A stretch of DNA of 38,481 bases from positions 1 to 38,481 of the IMG/VR virus record IMGVR_UViG_3300025127_000093; one strand, 5' to 3'. A program made the translations under genes and the position numbers. Origin of the DNA: a virus. Numbering within the stretch: position 1 is the first letter of the stretch; every line of letters begins with the position of its first letter. Shown in pieces: positions 16,901 through 25,335 of the stretch. The notes under the pieces were generated by a model. It was not told where the DNA came from. It did no database searches and saw only the letters and a program-made list of their open reading frames with translations.

Positions 16901-18162
16901 TGACAAGTTTGATATGCATTAGTAATTGTAGAACCTGTAGCATTTGGAAATCCATATATGTTGTTCACATTTACAAAGTTTCCAACTTCAAAAGGTATAT
17001 TTACATTCTGTGCAGACTGTGTATCTCTTGGTTTTTCTAAGTCAACATATGTTGGAGATAGAGTAGAAACTCTATATCCTTTTACATATGCAGTACCAGG
17101 ACCAAACTCAACTGCATACATGTTTTCTGCAGCAGTATTACCATCAGCAGTTGTGGAACCTATGGCATATACACCATTATTAAATGTATCATCTAAGTTC
17201 TCTCTTATATTAATATCAAAGTCTCTTACAACATAATCACCAGATTCCTCAAAGGTTCTGGTTGCCATTGTTTTTTCTAATTCACTATATGCACTACGTT
17301 CTACTAATTGTTCTACCTTAGAATTATTGATACGTAATAGTTCAATAAAATCTTTATCAGCATCATCTGTTAGAAGTTTTTTAACTAAGTTTGTGGTGAT
17401 TCTAAATCTATGAGAACCAGGAGCAGCATAGTTAGATGTTCCTGCAGCATTATCGTTGAGGCTAAGGTCATCTTCTGGGGTGATGATAGATTCTTGAATG
17501 TCAAGTCCGATACGATAGGAGGGGTTGGTTCCATACTGATCTAATAGAATATATTGATATGGTACATCAACAAAGAAACCTCTGATAAAGTAAACACCAT
17601 CCTGTACATATGCCACAGAACCTGTTTGTAATGCACCTGTAGGTAATAACTGAGCAAATGGTGACCCAACTTCAATCAAAGTTGTACCAAACGTAATTTC
17701 AGTATCAGTAATTAACTGCTCATTGTTAGAAAATGTTTGTTGTGTATTTCCAGTACCACCTGATTCAATATATTTAACGTAGAGTGTAATATATCCTTTT
17801 GTAGATTCAGTGTCAGAAATACTATATAATACTTTTGCTTTGACTCCTGATGTCAAACCAGTGATAATTTTATCTGTAAGTTGAGATCTATACAATTCAA
17901 CGTCAGCACCTAAGAAAGACTCTTGTAATAAGATACAATCAACATTCAGGTCATAACCAACTTGACCTGGTATAACCATTGCACCATCTTTAAATAGATG
18001 TGCACCAACATTCTCGACTTGATTCTGCAAGATACTTTGCATCGAGGTAAGTTCTCTTGCCTGTATTGGAAAACCAGGACGGAACAGTACTCGATAAAAG
18101 TTCTTCGTTTTATCAAAGTCGTCGTAATACGGTGTTACGTTTAAATTAGTATTTTGTGCCAT
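10915..18162 (-). CDS. DUF4815-type large virion protein, probable baseplate-fibre component (2,415 aa)
   Basis: The first 80 residues (QNTNLNVTPYYDDFD, then VLFRPGFPIQARELTSMQSI and LQNQVE) are the mark of DUF4815 proteins in T4-like marine phages. A second conserved block near 12830-13260 includes GWYDPLAQSFIVDETGGVF, NGYPTTSILPFSDV, HCFVLLSDSNSYKIWISRMG and GVLFKSQNASTWTA. Several GE-x-V-x-G-x-TSG modules are scattered along the chain (near 12300-12450, 13550-13800, 15430-15575 and 16570-16715). No enzyme motif was seen. It sits between gp8 and the fibre in the T4 gene 9/10 slot, which suggests a role in linking fibres to the baseplate. Its ATG overlaps the gp8 stop by one base. The exact role of DUF4815 is, as far as I know, unassigned. 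Confidence 0.87.
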   Translation of the reverse strand: MAQNTNLNVTPYYDDFDKTKNFYRVLFRPGFPIQARELTSMQSILQNQVENVGAHLFKDGAMVIPGQVGYDLNVDCILLQESFLGADVELYRSQLTDKIITGLTSGVKAKVLYSISDTESTKGYITLYVKYIESGGTGNTQQTFSNNEQLITDTEITFGTTLIEVGSPFAQLLPTGALQTGSVAYVQDGVYFIRGFFVDVPYQYILLDQYGTNPSYRIGLDIQESIITPEDDLSLNDNAAGTSNYAAPGSHRFRITTNLVKKLLTDDADKDFIELLRINNSKVEQLVERSAYSELEKTMATRTFEESGDYVVRDFDINIRENLDDTFNNGVYAIGSTTADGNTAAENMYAVEFGPGTAYVKGYRVSTLSPTYVDLEKPRDTQSAQNVNIPFEVGNFVNVNNIYGFPNATGSTITNAYQTCQIRDTFTSSPGTGAGNIIGYARILSCEYAQNMDATFGDADDVYKTVLFDIQMFTILDMASSVSVTVGSQVVGATSGARGYVTETFSANHIDLYQVEGTFTAGEMLTVDGLNLDTIDNIHYYNFSDARQLVARDENTSAVEFSADIILEDIAVVQGSTFTYDATGSAEKITGLQSNFALDLRPGDRLYFNNTQYVDVDKIDPNSLSTTGISSIFDYTSATGQTVKVDPTAAPSAGTYTALLRYRAKLFEVENANLLSPMPKKYIKSIADESMTVRRTFDAQTVSSNSISITLPENEQFASITNENYTIVVLAGSNGSYPVGAEIPLNTTSSGGLGYITFTSSEQTTLQVENLTSITSVKVTATVSKNIATRKTKTENQMFVMKVNKTIQNLDKQNYNLVYSNLYGTRIEDREISLGVSDCYRLHAVYESFDDADPVLPSVTIVEPTFFATGTIVTGSTSKARAKVIDFASGSLKLSLVYLEGTFVAGETISGVNSAGTAITAIINDSAGSIIAGSKVVTDNYYLEINQTGFIYDISKIVRKKGVAVPLRKLKVVIDYYTHSATGDYFGGQSYLSTDYSDIPFFEVKFMADYLDFRPGVRNLYTGTGTVSSPAYVQASTFDFNSRVFNVAGTPTATIFDIPKINTSMRCDFDWYLPRTDKAFISPDGEFQIVKGKSAEAPLEPDDLKDGMLLAVINHKPYGFDPEADVAIVRSDNKRYTMRDIGGIERRLDQVEYYTSLNLLETDTYNTKIIDADGKDRLKNGFIVDDFTDHSKSDTQNEDFNAALNFKQGYVRASHYTTNIGLEINDSLSTNYQATGPLITLPYTELKIIDQPYASRVENINPFNVFTYIGRIDLTPASDDWLDTERLPVQVTQVEGDFQAVSSEMNVDQNGFAPIQWGAWRDQWTTERVIASEVTRNPGWLEEDIGRSPLPNAWGGRGMRRVNRTDTIEVTTGQTRQGVRSRVIPRIDRRSLGDSIVSTTVIPWIRSRNVKFVVERLKPRTRVYAFFDGRSIDAYITPKIVELIKDPSTDNRTNSTPFVIGETVIGQNSGARFRVASPNSVFAYNPYDDSVLPSSYASTTAILNIDLAASANQATGEFFGNFQVGEVIIGTSGAKAVIKDRRLISDRFGKLRGSFFIPPPNGIGNPRWRTGTRTMRLTTSEEDSRLAGAVDSSAEVEYEAKGTLNRVRENVLAVRNAEIVRDTVTQDRTVRSTRTETRQIGWYDPLAQSFIVDETGGVFITSVDVYFNTKDTNIPVSMQIRTMENGYPTTSILPFSDVTKEPADIQISETGAVATKFTFRAPVYIPQSIEHCFVLLSDSNSYKIWISRMGEIDITGDRTISEQPYAGVLFKSQNASTWTADQYEDLKFAIYRADFNNTASSKLVLNNISLEEGNGGKLRLRRDPIQTFVPEIVLNMNSQVATTPYTIGARIYQKTSLAQGTISGILDTTQGVQLTIKDISGTFVQGTSSTNGIVSSKTTATITLASTSGYAIGDELTGGTSSATATVTSITNSTTLVVNYASKAFSNGETVTGDGAGGGTASQQTTVPGSGTNFVPLGDAVSSGAIQVSFPDATPTYASTQRKIKVHHSNHAMHDPLNNVTIAGVESEVSPTYLTASISNSDTSLSVNDATAFHKIINGSAISASNPGYARIYNATSGLAATFAEVVSYSAISTDGKTITVHERGLNGTTARSHADETVIECYNLDGIPLTEINKTHTGIQNPTLDSYEITTSSIGRLGIVSGGTNTVATQNIQYEILVPQIERMLLPKTNLTARINTISGTSINDGNTVNEASFSNDGIFSDIVLSEDNPLLAPSLICSGINESSELSGAKSFRMDLTLTSRVTTLSPVIDTDRMSITTVMNRINNPTNVNSAKLSVGDDHDAVYITRVANLVNPSGSIKIYFSGYRPTGSEIKVLYRVRPVGSTDPISKLGYEFFPTSGAKIPATTERELYFEYEYEVSGLSFDQYQIKIVFVSPNQAYSPIVKDFRAIALAV

Positions 18163-19694
18163 TAGAACTCGATTACGATTTTAATATCTTCTACTTGGTC
18201 GTTTGCACGACTGATGGATCTCCTATTATCTATGTAAACAACGTCACCGCTATTTGATTCGATTTCAGGTTTAGCATATCCATTGTTAAATTTCATACCT
18301 AAGTCATACTCTGTATTGTTGATAGTCCTTGCAGATGAGTTAGGAACAGCAGGGAAGTTTACGTCTGGAGCACCAGCCGCACCTGATGTTGCACCACTCA
18401 CAACGTTTGAACCATCAAATTCATTTTGTGTACCAGTAACTTCTGGGAAGATACCATCAACTGCGTTCTGATAATATTTTAGAACTTTAGTTGTAGCATT
18501 CCATGAGATTACTCTTGCTCTTGCAGTCACGTTTGTACCACCAACAACTCTTGTTTGTGTGATAATTTCGTCAGGAACGTAATTACCTTGGAATGTTGGA
18601 GAAAAGATAACTGCTTTTGTTGCAGAAACAGTCAAGTCAGAAAGAAGTTCTGCAGTACCATACTTAAGAGGATTGGTGATTAGACCAATTCTTCTGTAGT
18701 CGTTATCAACTGGGAAGTCTCCTGCACCCTCATCATATGAGAGTTTAGCGTTGATCATGGTTCTAAAAGCACCAAGTTCAACAACTGAGTCTTTACCATG
18801 TCCGCCAGGTGGTGGAATGATAACATCAACTTGTCCACCAGTACCAGTACCGATACCAGTTATGTTGTCAACACTGATTTTACCAAATGTATATCCAGTA
18901 CCACCAGATGTCACAGTAGCAGATATAATCTTACCACCGTCAATAACGATAGAAACACGACCACCAGTTCCATCACCGTTGATCGCTACGTTATCATAGG
19001 TACCATTGTTGTAACCAGACCCAGCTGCGTTAATAACAACAGTATCGACTTCACCTGCGACTGCATTGGTTTGAACAGCAGCGTTGGTGAATACTGGCAT
19101 GTAGTCGTTCGAGAAAAACTTAAGAACGCTTGCAACTGGAATAGTGTACATGTACTTCCAACGATACCCATCGCCAGTAGTAATGATGCTAGTGCTAGTA
19201 CCAGTAGGCTCGACAGTGCTAGGCTTACCATTTGGATCGGACGGAGAAGTTCCATTGTAGATACATTTGTAAACTTGATATTGGGAGTTCACGACATAGA
19301 AGTCGGAATCATATAATTTAGTAGCACCAGAAGCAGCAGTTTTACTCGGAGAATAATCATGACGATACATGTCATAGGTAAAACCTAATCCACCAGTAGT
19401 TTGTTCTGGGGAAACCCAGTCAATTCTACGTACCACCTGCACGGTATCTGAAGCCAGCACTCTTTTGAGAGATACCATGTCATCATAGGAACCAGAAAAT
19501 TCAGAAAATGAATCCACTGCCTGTGGCGGTGAGTTTTCATTATCCCAACTTTGTGGTCTACCAATGAAAAGATATAACCTATCTCTTGTTGCACCCGCAA
19601 CTGTATCACTTTCAGTTGCATTAGGACCTTCAAGTGCCTTTATGAACTTTTGTGCTGAAAAAATTCTAAATTGGTCTGTTAATAGAGCTGCCAT
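18162..19694 (-). CDS. 8: gp8-like baseplate wedge subunit with inserted modules
   Basis: This 510-residue protein resembles T4 gp8 (334 residues), a baseplate wedge subunit that forms a dimer and binds gp7, gp6 and gp10. Matches in order are: QKFIKAL at the start; LYLFIGRPQSWDNEN-x-PP near residues 40-57; VVRRIDW near 88; VYKCIYNG and TGDGYRWKYMYTIP near 137-185; FRTMINAKL and RRIGLITNPL near 307-342; and the very end, VVYIDNRRSISRANDQVEDI, which parallels the T4 C-terminus. The extra length comes from two insertions: a G-x-GY repeat at residues about 217-302 and a GE/GT-type module at about 365-460. The gene has its own late promoter. An in-frame TAG lies just upstream of the ATG, so this start is fixed. 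Confidence 0.94.
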   Translation of the reverse strand: MAALLTDQFRIFSAQKFIKALEGPNATESDTVAGATRDRLYLFIGRPQSWDNENSPPQAVDSFSEFSGSYDDMVSLKRVLASDTVQVVRRIDWVSPEQTTGGLGFTYDMYRHDYSPSKTAASGATKLYDSDFYVVNSQYQVYKCIYNGTSPSDPNGKPSTVEPTGTSTSIITTGDGYRWKYMYTIPVASVLKFFSNDYMPVFTNAAVQTNAVAGEVDTVVINAAGSGYNNGTYDNVAINGDGTGGRVSIVIDGGKIISATVTSGGTGYTFGKISVDNITGIGTGTGGQVDVIIPPPGGHGKDSVVELGAFRTMINAKLSYDEGAGDFPVDNDYRRIGLITNPLKYGTAELLSDLTVSATKAVIFSPTFQGNYVPDEIITQTRVVGGTNVTARARVISWNATTKVLKYYQNAVDGIFPEVTGTQNEFDGSNVVSGATSGAAGAPDVNFPAVPNSSARTINNTEYDLGMKFNNGYAKPEIESNSGDVVYIDNRRSISRANDQVEDIKIVIEF

Positions 19695-19712
19695 TTTCTA
19701 GTGACTATTTGT

Positions 19713-19718
19713 CCTCCT
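19713..19718 (-). promoter_or_regulatory. Perfect Shine-Dalgarno AGGAGG at unusual distance from gp8 start
   Basis: The minus strand has AGGAGG 18 bases before the gp8 ATG, well beyond the usual 5-9. No closer start in frame is possible because a TAG precedes the ATG by one codon. It may act through mRNA folding or be fortuitous. It is the only perfect AGGAGG I noticed upstream of a gene here. Confidence 0.4.
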
Positions 19719-19721
19719 GTT

Positions 19722-19729
19722 TATTTATG
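19722..19729 (-). promoter_or_regulatory. T4-type late promoter before gp8
   Basis: The minus strand reads GCATAAATAAAC in the 36-base space between the stop of the 1,445-residue gene and the gp8 start. The core CATAAATA is identical to the other two late promoters. No hairpin terminator is seen beside it. Confidence 0.85.
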
Positions 19730-19730
19730 C

Positions 19731-22700
19731 CTATTTCGATCGAACTATTGCAGAATATTCGATACTCTTAATTCTATAAGAGGCACCGCCATTTCCGTTG
19801 ATGAGTTCTCCACCTAAAACTGCCTGAGCAGATGCACCAGATCCAGTTGTATCACTGGCATTATTAGTGAATGTGACTGTAGGATGTAAGGCATATGTTC
19901 CATCTACAGTTTGTGGAATACCATATCCACCATTATTGATAGTAATTGATGCAACTTGGTCTCCTTGAGGAGTCATAACCACAGTACCAGTTGCTTGTAT
20001 ATCACCTGTGTTCTCTATTGCTACAGTCGGAGCAGCAGTATAGTTAGTACCAGGATTAGTTATAACGAAATCAGTAATAGTATTCTTTTGTGAGAACTCA
20101 TAAAGATAACCTGCAATACCAACATTTATATTATTAGTATTGAACGGTATAACATCCTTAACTTGTAATACACCTGTTGAAGGTATCCAAGAAACAACAG
20201 TTGCTTGTACACCAGACACAGAACCACTAACTATCTCATTAGTAGAGAAGTTCTGACCATTACCAGTTGTTTGATCTAATGTTATATTGATCAATGCAGT
20301 ATGCTCAACACCCTCAGATAATCCACCTGCAGTGGTAATTGTTGCAAACTTAAATGGTATATCTCCATCTTTGATGTTATCACCAACTTGGAATAGAGTG
20401 GTATTTTGTCCACCCTGTGTTTCTTCAATACCATAGAGTGAATTGTATATACCACCATCTAATGATATTTGATTAGCGTATGTAGTATTAGCATTACTCA
20501 AATCTGGAATACCATCAGGTGCACCAGTTGGTATAATATCTTCAAAAGATCTATCTTGTAATACAGATAAAGGTTCAGTTAATAAATCTATGGTAGAACC
20601 TGCAGTTGTAAGAATTACATGTGGTAATACACCTGCAGCAGAACTATCTGCAACACCACCATCAAATTGTACAATAGCATCTTCAGTCGCTGCTCTACCA
20701 CCATCAATAAATGCTAGTTCATCAACTTCAAATGTGACAAGTAATTCTCTTGTATTTGGATCCCAATCATATACTTTAGCAACTTTATTATTTTGATTTT
20801 CAACTCTTCTAATAACTCTATCACCTACAGTAAATTTGTAAAGTGATACACCGTTAGAATCATTTTGACCAGAATCTAATATAACTCTTTGATCATAATT
20901 AAAGTTTACACCACGAGTTAAACCAGTAAATTTACCTGCAGATTTAGCAGTATAACTTATTGTCTCTCTATTAAGAATAATAGATCCAGAACCAGGATAT
21001 GCATCAGTAGAGTCAACATATATGCTTGAATCGGAAGCTGTGACACTCTTAACTAATCCAGTTAAGTAAATTGCAGAAGAGTTAAATGCTTGTCTTGCTC
21101 TCGTCTTACGTTTTAATTGTACTAATTTTGTAAAGATAATATTAGGTACAGAAGTATATCCTACGCCTGGTTCAGTAACAGTTATACCTGTAATAGCACC
21201 TTGATCAATAGTTGCTACTGCTTTTGCACCGATACCTCCACCACCAGTGATAAGAATATAAGGAGGTTCTTGATAAAATTCACCTGGATTTACAATATTG
21301 ACATTTGTGACTTTTCCTAAGATGTCTATTTCAGCAGCACCTTGTGCACCCTGTCCACCACCACCTTCAAAGATAAGTGTTGGAGGAGTAGCATAATTTC
21401 TACCTGCGTTTAATAGTGATAAACCTGTCACTGTCTGCACTACAGGACTACCCAAAGCACCACTACCTTGACCACCTAAAATTCTTGCTTGTGCAGGACC
21501 AAAGTAATTATCACCAAACTTAGTCATTCTAATATAATCAAGTTGTCCTGCATTAGTTGTACTTAAGACAACTTCTGCCTCAGCACCCTCTGGGAAATTA
21601 GTTGTTAAAGGAGGAACAGTATCACCTTCAAATAAAGGCACACCATAATATTTGGGACCTATAGCATAAGGATATTTTGGAGCACCTGAAGCATCCTCAG
21701 TCATATAATATGCATAAGTTCCGTTTGGATATTCTGGTGTGGTAGAAAATCTACCATTATAATAATCTAAAGTTCCTACAACATCTAAGTATTTCCAATT
21801 ACTTACAGTACCACTTGTATGTGTAGGTGCAGTACCACCTGCACTTATTGATGCAGTTGCTTCATAGATATATCCTGCGTTTCTTACAGTATCATATTGA
21901 ACAAAACTTGCTGTGCTTGACCATGCAGGTGATTCATCAAAAATATAATCATTTACAAGATCTCCTAATTGATAACCTCTAGTGACTAATCTTAATCCTG
22001 CACCTGCAGTCACATAAGCAAAGAGATATAAAAGACCAGGTGAATCTACAGGAACTGTAAAACGCACTTCTCTTTGTGTGGTAGCAGTATTAAATAAACT
22101 CACATAAGTTTGATATGGTCTTTGTGAACCATCAATCCAATATTCTACTCCCTGTCCTGAAAAGAGATAATTTGTATCACCAACTAAACCTGCATGCCAA
22201 CCATCATCTGTTGGAGATATGAAGATATGATTAGATGGAGCATTAGATGAATCTAATTGATTAAAGATATATGTTTTTCCTCTGTCTAAAGTTAAGAATG
22301 TAGGAGATGCTCCATCAAATAAAAATTTATTATTTGACATTGTCACAGCATAAGTCACTGTACCAGATGTAGTGACTACAGGTCTAGCACCTTGTAGTTC
22401 AGGAACTGTTCTCAGTCTATAACCTGACTTTTCTCTTGCAATAGTATTACCAATTTTTCCATAAGGTCCGTAAATAGGATAACCATCAAATGACATACCT
22501 ATGATTCTAGAATGTCCATTTGCATATCTTGAATAATCTAATGTTCCTGCAGCAGCAGTTCCAAAAAATCCTTCAACATAATAGTTGTTCATATTTACTT
22601 CATCTTCTTCCTCAGCAGAGGTATCAAGAATCATATATCCTTCATCACCCATATATCCAGACATATATCTGTGATTAGCACAATAATAATATATTTTTTG

Positions 22701-24068
22701 TGTTTCATCCGCATTCATTATGAATATTGGTTGGAATGAAGCTTCATAATCTGCAGCGTATGCACCAGAAGAACCTGTGCTGTTGTAATATAATGTACCA
22801 CCGTTTAGTGTGCCATCTGCAGTTGTAGAGAATCTCATAGGATGTGCACCAGAACCATGATCATGCTGATTTGTCATATCAGATTGATCCCATATAATTA
22901 CATAATTCTTTTGTACTTTAATATTTTCTGGAGCGAAGTAATATACACCTGGTGTAAAAGCACCAAACTCATGTGCCTCTTCACCAAATTCAATATAGAA
23001 AATACCATTTGGGAATGTTATTGGTGCACCATTTATTTTAAATGAAAATCCATTAGATCCTAGACATAGATCATCTTGTGAAAAAGCATCTCCTGTAAGA
23101 CTTCTTAAATATATTCTTACTACAACATTTTGACTATCTTTTACTATCTTTGAAATTATACCTCTACCTGTTCCACCAACTTCATCAACTATTCTACCAA
23201 CTTCTACTTGTCCTAATGTTTCATCTACATTAGTGACATTAAACATCACATTATCAAATTCTACCTTAACTTTCCATGTGAATAATTCTTGATTACCCCA
23301 TTCAAATACACCGTTGGCATCATCAAATTCATCTATAGTTTTACTTGTCTGATAATAATGTATATTATTATGAATTATAGTATCATTTGCACTGGTATTT
23401 TTTACATAGTCATATTTGACTGTATCAATAGCAAAGTTTATAGGTGCTCCACCAACGTTATTACCCCATTCTGGTGTATGTAAAAGACCACCATTTGCTA
23501 ATATACCGAGTGATTTATTTCTTTGAAACTCTCTAGTACCTGGATTAGGAACATCTTTACCACCTCTGTATATAAAGGTTTGATTGAATGTTCTATCTAC
23601 AAGATCTCCTGAACCACCAGGTTGCCTTTCATTAGCATAAACCTGTGATGGTTTAGGATGATTATCTGATACAATAGTTAATCTATCTGTTAACTTAGCT
23701 GGAGTTCCAGTAGTTCCAAATGTTGCAGTGGTAGCACTATTTGGATGAGATTGAAATATCCTTGTGAAATTAAAAGAATTTACGACATTAGGAGTTTCCT
23801 GTTCAGGAATAATTTGTACTCTTAATGGATCATAACCTAAACCTCTATCAAGAACACGAACGTGAATAATCTGTCCTGATTCTTCATCTATTATTGGATA
23901 TAATATTGCTTCTCGTGTTGGAGTTCCACAACCAGTCACAGTGAGTCGTGGTGGGTCTGCCTGTGTATATCCAGATCCACCATTTACAACTCTTACCGCA
24001 CGTACACCGAATACTTCGTCAAAAATAGGTTCAATGTCGGCACCAGTACCAGGAACGGTTCTTGCCAT
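19731..24068 (-). CDS. Virion protein with cupredoxin-like and YHYH domains (1,445 aa)
   Basis: The N-terminus has a G-x-GY repeat ([20 protein letters not shown]). Residues about 370-480 look like a cupredoxin domain with possible copper ligands His409, Cys463, His466 and Met469, in the arrangement C-x2-H-x2-M. Residues about 510-545 hold the YHYH-family signature ([19 protein letters not shown]). Residues about 570-695 form a second cupredoxin-like fold that keeps a His (614) but has lost the Cys-His-Met loop. Next come an APTHTSG carbohydrate-binding-like module (about 21780-21900), G-x-GY repeats (about 21150-21420), a GE-type module (about 20155-20260) and a final G-x-GY block. No signal peptide is present, which fits a virion protein. 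It begins three bases after the stop of the 409-residue gene. The function is unknown; position suggests a baseplate-associated fibre or spike. Confidence 0.83.
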   Translation of the reverse strand: MARTVPGTGADIEPIFDEVFGVRAVRVVNGGSGYTQADPPRLTVTGCGTPTREAILYPIIDEESGQIIHVRVLDRGLGYDPLRVQIIPEQETPNVVNSFNFTRIFQSHPNSATTATFGTTGTPAKLTDRLTIVSDNHPKPSQVYANERQPGGSGDLVDRTFNQTFIYRGGKDVPNPGTREFQRNKSLGILANGGLLHTPEWGNNVGGAPINFAIDTVKYDYVKNTSANDTIIHNNIHYYQTSKTIDEFDDANGVFEWGNQELFTWKVKVEFDNVMFNVTNVDETLGQVEVGRIVDEVGGTGRGIISKIVKDSQNVVVRIYLRSLTGDAFSQDDLCLGSNGFSFKINGAPITFPNGIFYIEFGEEAHEFGAFTPGVYYFAPENIKVQKNYVIIWDQSDMTNQHDHGSGAHPMRFSTTADGTLNGGTLYYNSTGSSGAYAADYEASFQPIFIMNADETQKIYYYCANHRYMSGYMGDEGYMILDTSAEEEDEVNMNNYYVEGFFGTAAAGTLDYSRYANGHSRIIGMSFDGYPIYGPYGKIGNTIAREKSGYRLRTVPELQGARPVVTTSGTVTYAVTMSNNKFLFDGASPTFLTLDRGKTYIFNQLDSSNAPSNHIFISPTDDGWHAGLVGDTNYLFSGQGVEYWIDGSQRPYQTYVSLFNTATTQREVRFTVPVDSPGLLYLFAYVTAGAGLRLVTRGYQLGDLVNDYIFDESPAWSSTASFVQYDTVRNAGYIYEATASISAGGTAPTHTSGTVSNWKYLDVVGTLDYYNGRFSTTPEYPNGTYAYYMTEDASGAPKYPYAIGPKYYGVPLFEGDTVPPLTTNFPEGAEAEVVLSTTNAGQLDYIRMTKFGDNYFGPAQARILGGQGSGALGSPVVQTVTGLSLLNAGRNYATPPTLIFEGGGGQGAQGAAEIDILGKVTNVNIVNPGEFYQEPPYILITGGGGIGAKAVATIDQGAITGITVTEPGVGYTSVPNIIFTKLVQLKRKTRARQAFNSSAIYLTGLVKSVTASDSSIYVDSTDAYPGSGSIILNRETISYTAKSAGKFTGLTRGVNFNYDQRVILDSGQNDSNGVSLYKFTVGDRVIRRVENQNNKVAKVYDWDPNTRELLVTFEVDELAFIDGGRAATEDAIVQFDGGVADSSAAGVLPHVILTTAGSTIDLLTEPLSVLQDRSFEDIIPTGAPDGIPDLSNANTTYANQISLDGGIYNSLYGIEETQGGQNTTLFQVGDNIKDGDIPFKFATITTAGGLSEGVEHTALINITLDQTTGNGQNFSTNEIVSGSVSGVQATVVSWIPSTGVLQVKDVIPFNTNNINVGIAGYLYEFSQKNTITDFVITNPGTNYTAAPTVAIENTGDIQATGTVVMTPQGDQVASITINNGGYGIPQTVDGTYALHPTVTFTNNASDTTGSGASAQAVLGGELINGNGGASYRIKSIEYSAIVRSK
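21980..22365 (-). other. Degenerate cupredoxin-like domain
   Basis: It contains [18 protein letters not shown] and SNHIFIS, then [19 protein letters not shown]. The layout matches the intact domains: a strand before the first His, then a closing Y-x-C-x2-H-x2-M strand. Here the closing strand reads [12 protein letters not shown], so Cys, His and Met are absent and copper binding is unlikely. Confidence 0.55.
22620..22970 (-). other. Cupredoxin-like domain with complete type-1 copper ligand set
   Basis: The domain runs from [20 protein letters not shown] to the stretch with [14 protein letters not shown]. Candidate ligands are His409 in AHPMRF and Cys463, His466 and Met469. The C-x2-H-x2-M spacing and aromatic residues before Cys fit type-1 copper proteins. 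A His-rich loop ([10 protein letters not shown]) lies beside the first ligand. Confidence 0.7.
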
Positions 24069-24071
24069 TTA

Positions 24072-25301
24072 TTAACTCACTACGTTGATAGTTCCTTGCA
24101 TTGCAGCATGGAGAGTACACTGATAATACAGCGTAGAAGGAGCGTCCAAAGGAACAGTCCAATATAATATAGTAGTTCCACTACCAGATTGACCAGTAGT
24201 ATAAGGAGTACCAGTCAATCCTTGAGATGACTGAATCCTAAATGGGTGTCCACCACCCTCAACACTATTATCAAATGCATAAGTGAAACCTCTATGCACA
24301 TATAATGTTGGGTCTCTAACTTCTCCTGAAAGACCAGGACCTGATATTAAGAAATCACTACTTGCATCTTCTACAGGTGCACCTATTTCATACCATATTA
24401 TAGGACTTCTTGTGACCACCCACGAAGATCCATTATAGAATAATGAATCACCCTGAGTTATACCAGCTGTGTTGGTATCAGTTAAAGCTGCTAATGTAGT
24501 AGTTAAAGTACCAGAGAAGTTAACTGTGACTGTGTCTCCTGAAACTGCAGTGGTAATATTTGTTCCACCTGCGATTGTTAAGGTATCGGTCTGACTGTCA
24601 GCAGTCGTAGATCCTGAATCACCTGCAACCGTAGCAAACAAGTTAACAGAACTAACACCTGCGTTATCATCAGCAGGAACCCAGTTAGTTCCATTCCATT
24701 TTAGAGTTTGGTTTAAATTTGGTGCAGTAGTTGTGACATCAACGTTTGCAAGATCATTTATACCTGAGTATTCTGTTAAAAGTTTTGCTCTTGTATCTCC
24801 TACACCACCTGCAGTTATATTAATGTTTACATATGGATTATCATCACCATCTACTGTGAAAAAATATCCAGTATATGATGCTGCAGCAGGAGCAGCAGCA
24901 AGAGAAGCATATTCGTTTTTATATTTTACTGTCGTCGGTAAGTTGACTGAGCCATCACTGCCAGAGAAAGTGCTAGTAATGGTACCATGACCAATAGTAA
25001 GACTTCCAGTTCCGTTGGGAGCGATAGCAATGTTTCCATTACTTGAGGATACGATAGAATTTCCATTTACATTAAGGGCAGATGTAAGGTTTGAGTAATC
25101 AGAGGGGATAAAAGATGATCCATCATAACGTAATACCTGACCAGATGCAGGGTTAGTAGTATTTACTGTTAATGTTGTACCATTTCCTAAGGCAGTATAT
25201 AATTCGTTAAAATTATCATTTATCTTGTCGCCACCAGCTCTCAGGGTATCACCTGTGTTATCGTTTGCTACTGTACCAAGATCTAGTGCTTGTTTTGCCA
25301 T
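24072..25301 (-). CDS. Fibre-like virion protein with C-terminal cupredoxin domain (409 aa)
   Basis: The N-terminus (LGTVANDNTGDTLRAGGDKI, then NDNFNELYTALG) is a common beginning of structural proteins in marine T4-like phages and probably the attachment domain. The middle (residues 45-320) is Thr/Ser/Gly/Asn-rich with fibre-like segments such as TLKWNGTNWVPADD and DSLFYNGSSWVV. Residues about 325-409 form a cupredoxin-like domain with candidate type-1 copper ligands His352 (GGHPFRI), Cys395, His398 and Met401 in the sequence YYQCTLHAAMQG. The end, T-I-N-V-V-S, matches the last strand of this fold. It has no signal peptide. It is driven by its own late promoter and followed after three bases by the larger cupredoxin protein, so the two are probably made together and may contact each other. 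Confidence 0.83.
   Translation of the reverse strand: MAKQALDLGTVANDNTGDTLRAGGDKINDNFNELYTALGNGTTLTVNTTNPASGQVLRYDGSSFIPSDYSNLTSALNVNGNSIVSSSNGNIAIAPNGTGSLTIGHGTITSTFSGSDGSVNLPTTVKYKNEYASLAAAPAAASYTGYFFTVDGDDNPYVNINITAGGVGDTRAKLLTEYSGINDLANVDVTTTAPNLNQTLKWNGTNWVPADDNAGVSSVNLFATVAGDSGSTTADSQTDTLTIAGGTNITTAVSGDTVTVNFSGTLTTTLAALTDTNTAGITQGDSLFYNGSSWVVTRSPIIWYEIGAPVEDASSDFLISGPGLSGEVRDPTLYVHRGFTYAFDNSVEGGGHPFRIQSSQGLTGTPYTTGQSGSGTTILYWTVPLDAPSTLYYQCTLHAAMQGTINVVS
24075..24329 (-). other. C-terminal cupredoxin domain with type-1 copper ligand pattern
   Basis: Residues 325-409 contain YVHRGFTYAFDN, GGHPFRIQ, YWTVPLDAPSTLYYQC and then TLHAAMQG. The four candidate ligands His352, Cys395, His398 and Met401 have the order and spacing of small blue-copper proteins. 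Family knowledge suggests mononuclear copper binding; this is not shown by sequence alone. Confidence 0.72.
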
Positions 25302-25327
25302 CTTTTTAGAGGTTTTTTGCTATAAGT

Positions 25328-25335
25328 TATTTATG
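25328..25335 (-). promoter_or_regulatory. T4-type late promoter overlapping the stop of the giant gene
   Basis: The minus strand reads CACATAAATAAC. The TAA stop of the giant gene is inside the CATAAATA core, so termination codon and promoter share bases. The ATG of the 409-residue gene lies about 30 bases downstream. No ribosome site of the AGGAGG type is seen in the leader. Confidence 0.85.

Noticed and set aside
24069-24071. Promoter between the two cupredoxin genes
   Set aside because: The gap is only three bases, and the nearby TAATAAATG does not match the late core. The genes look co-transcribed.
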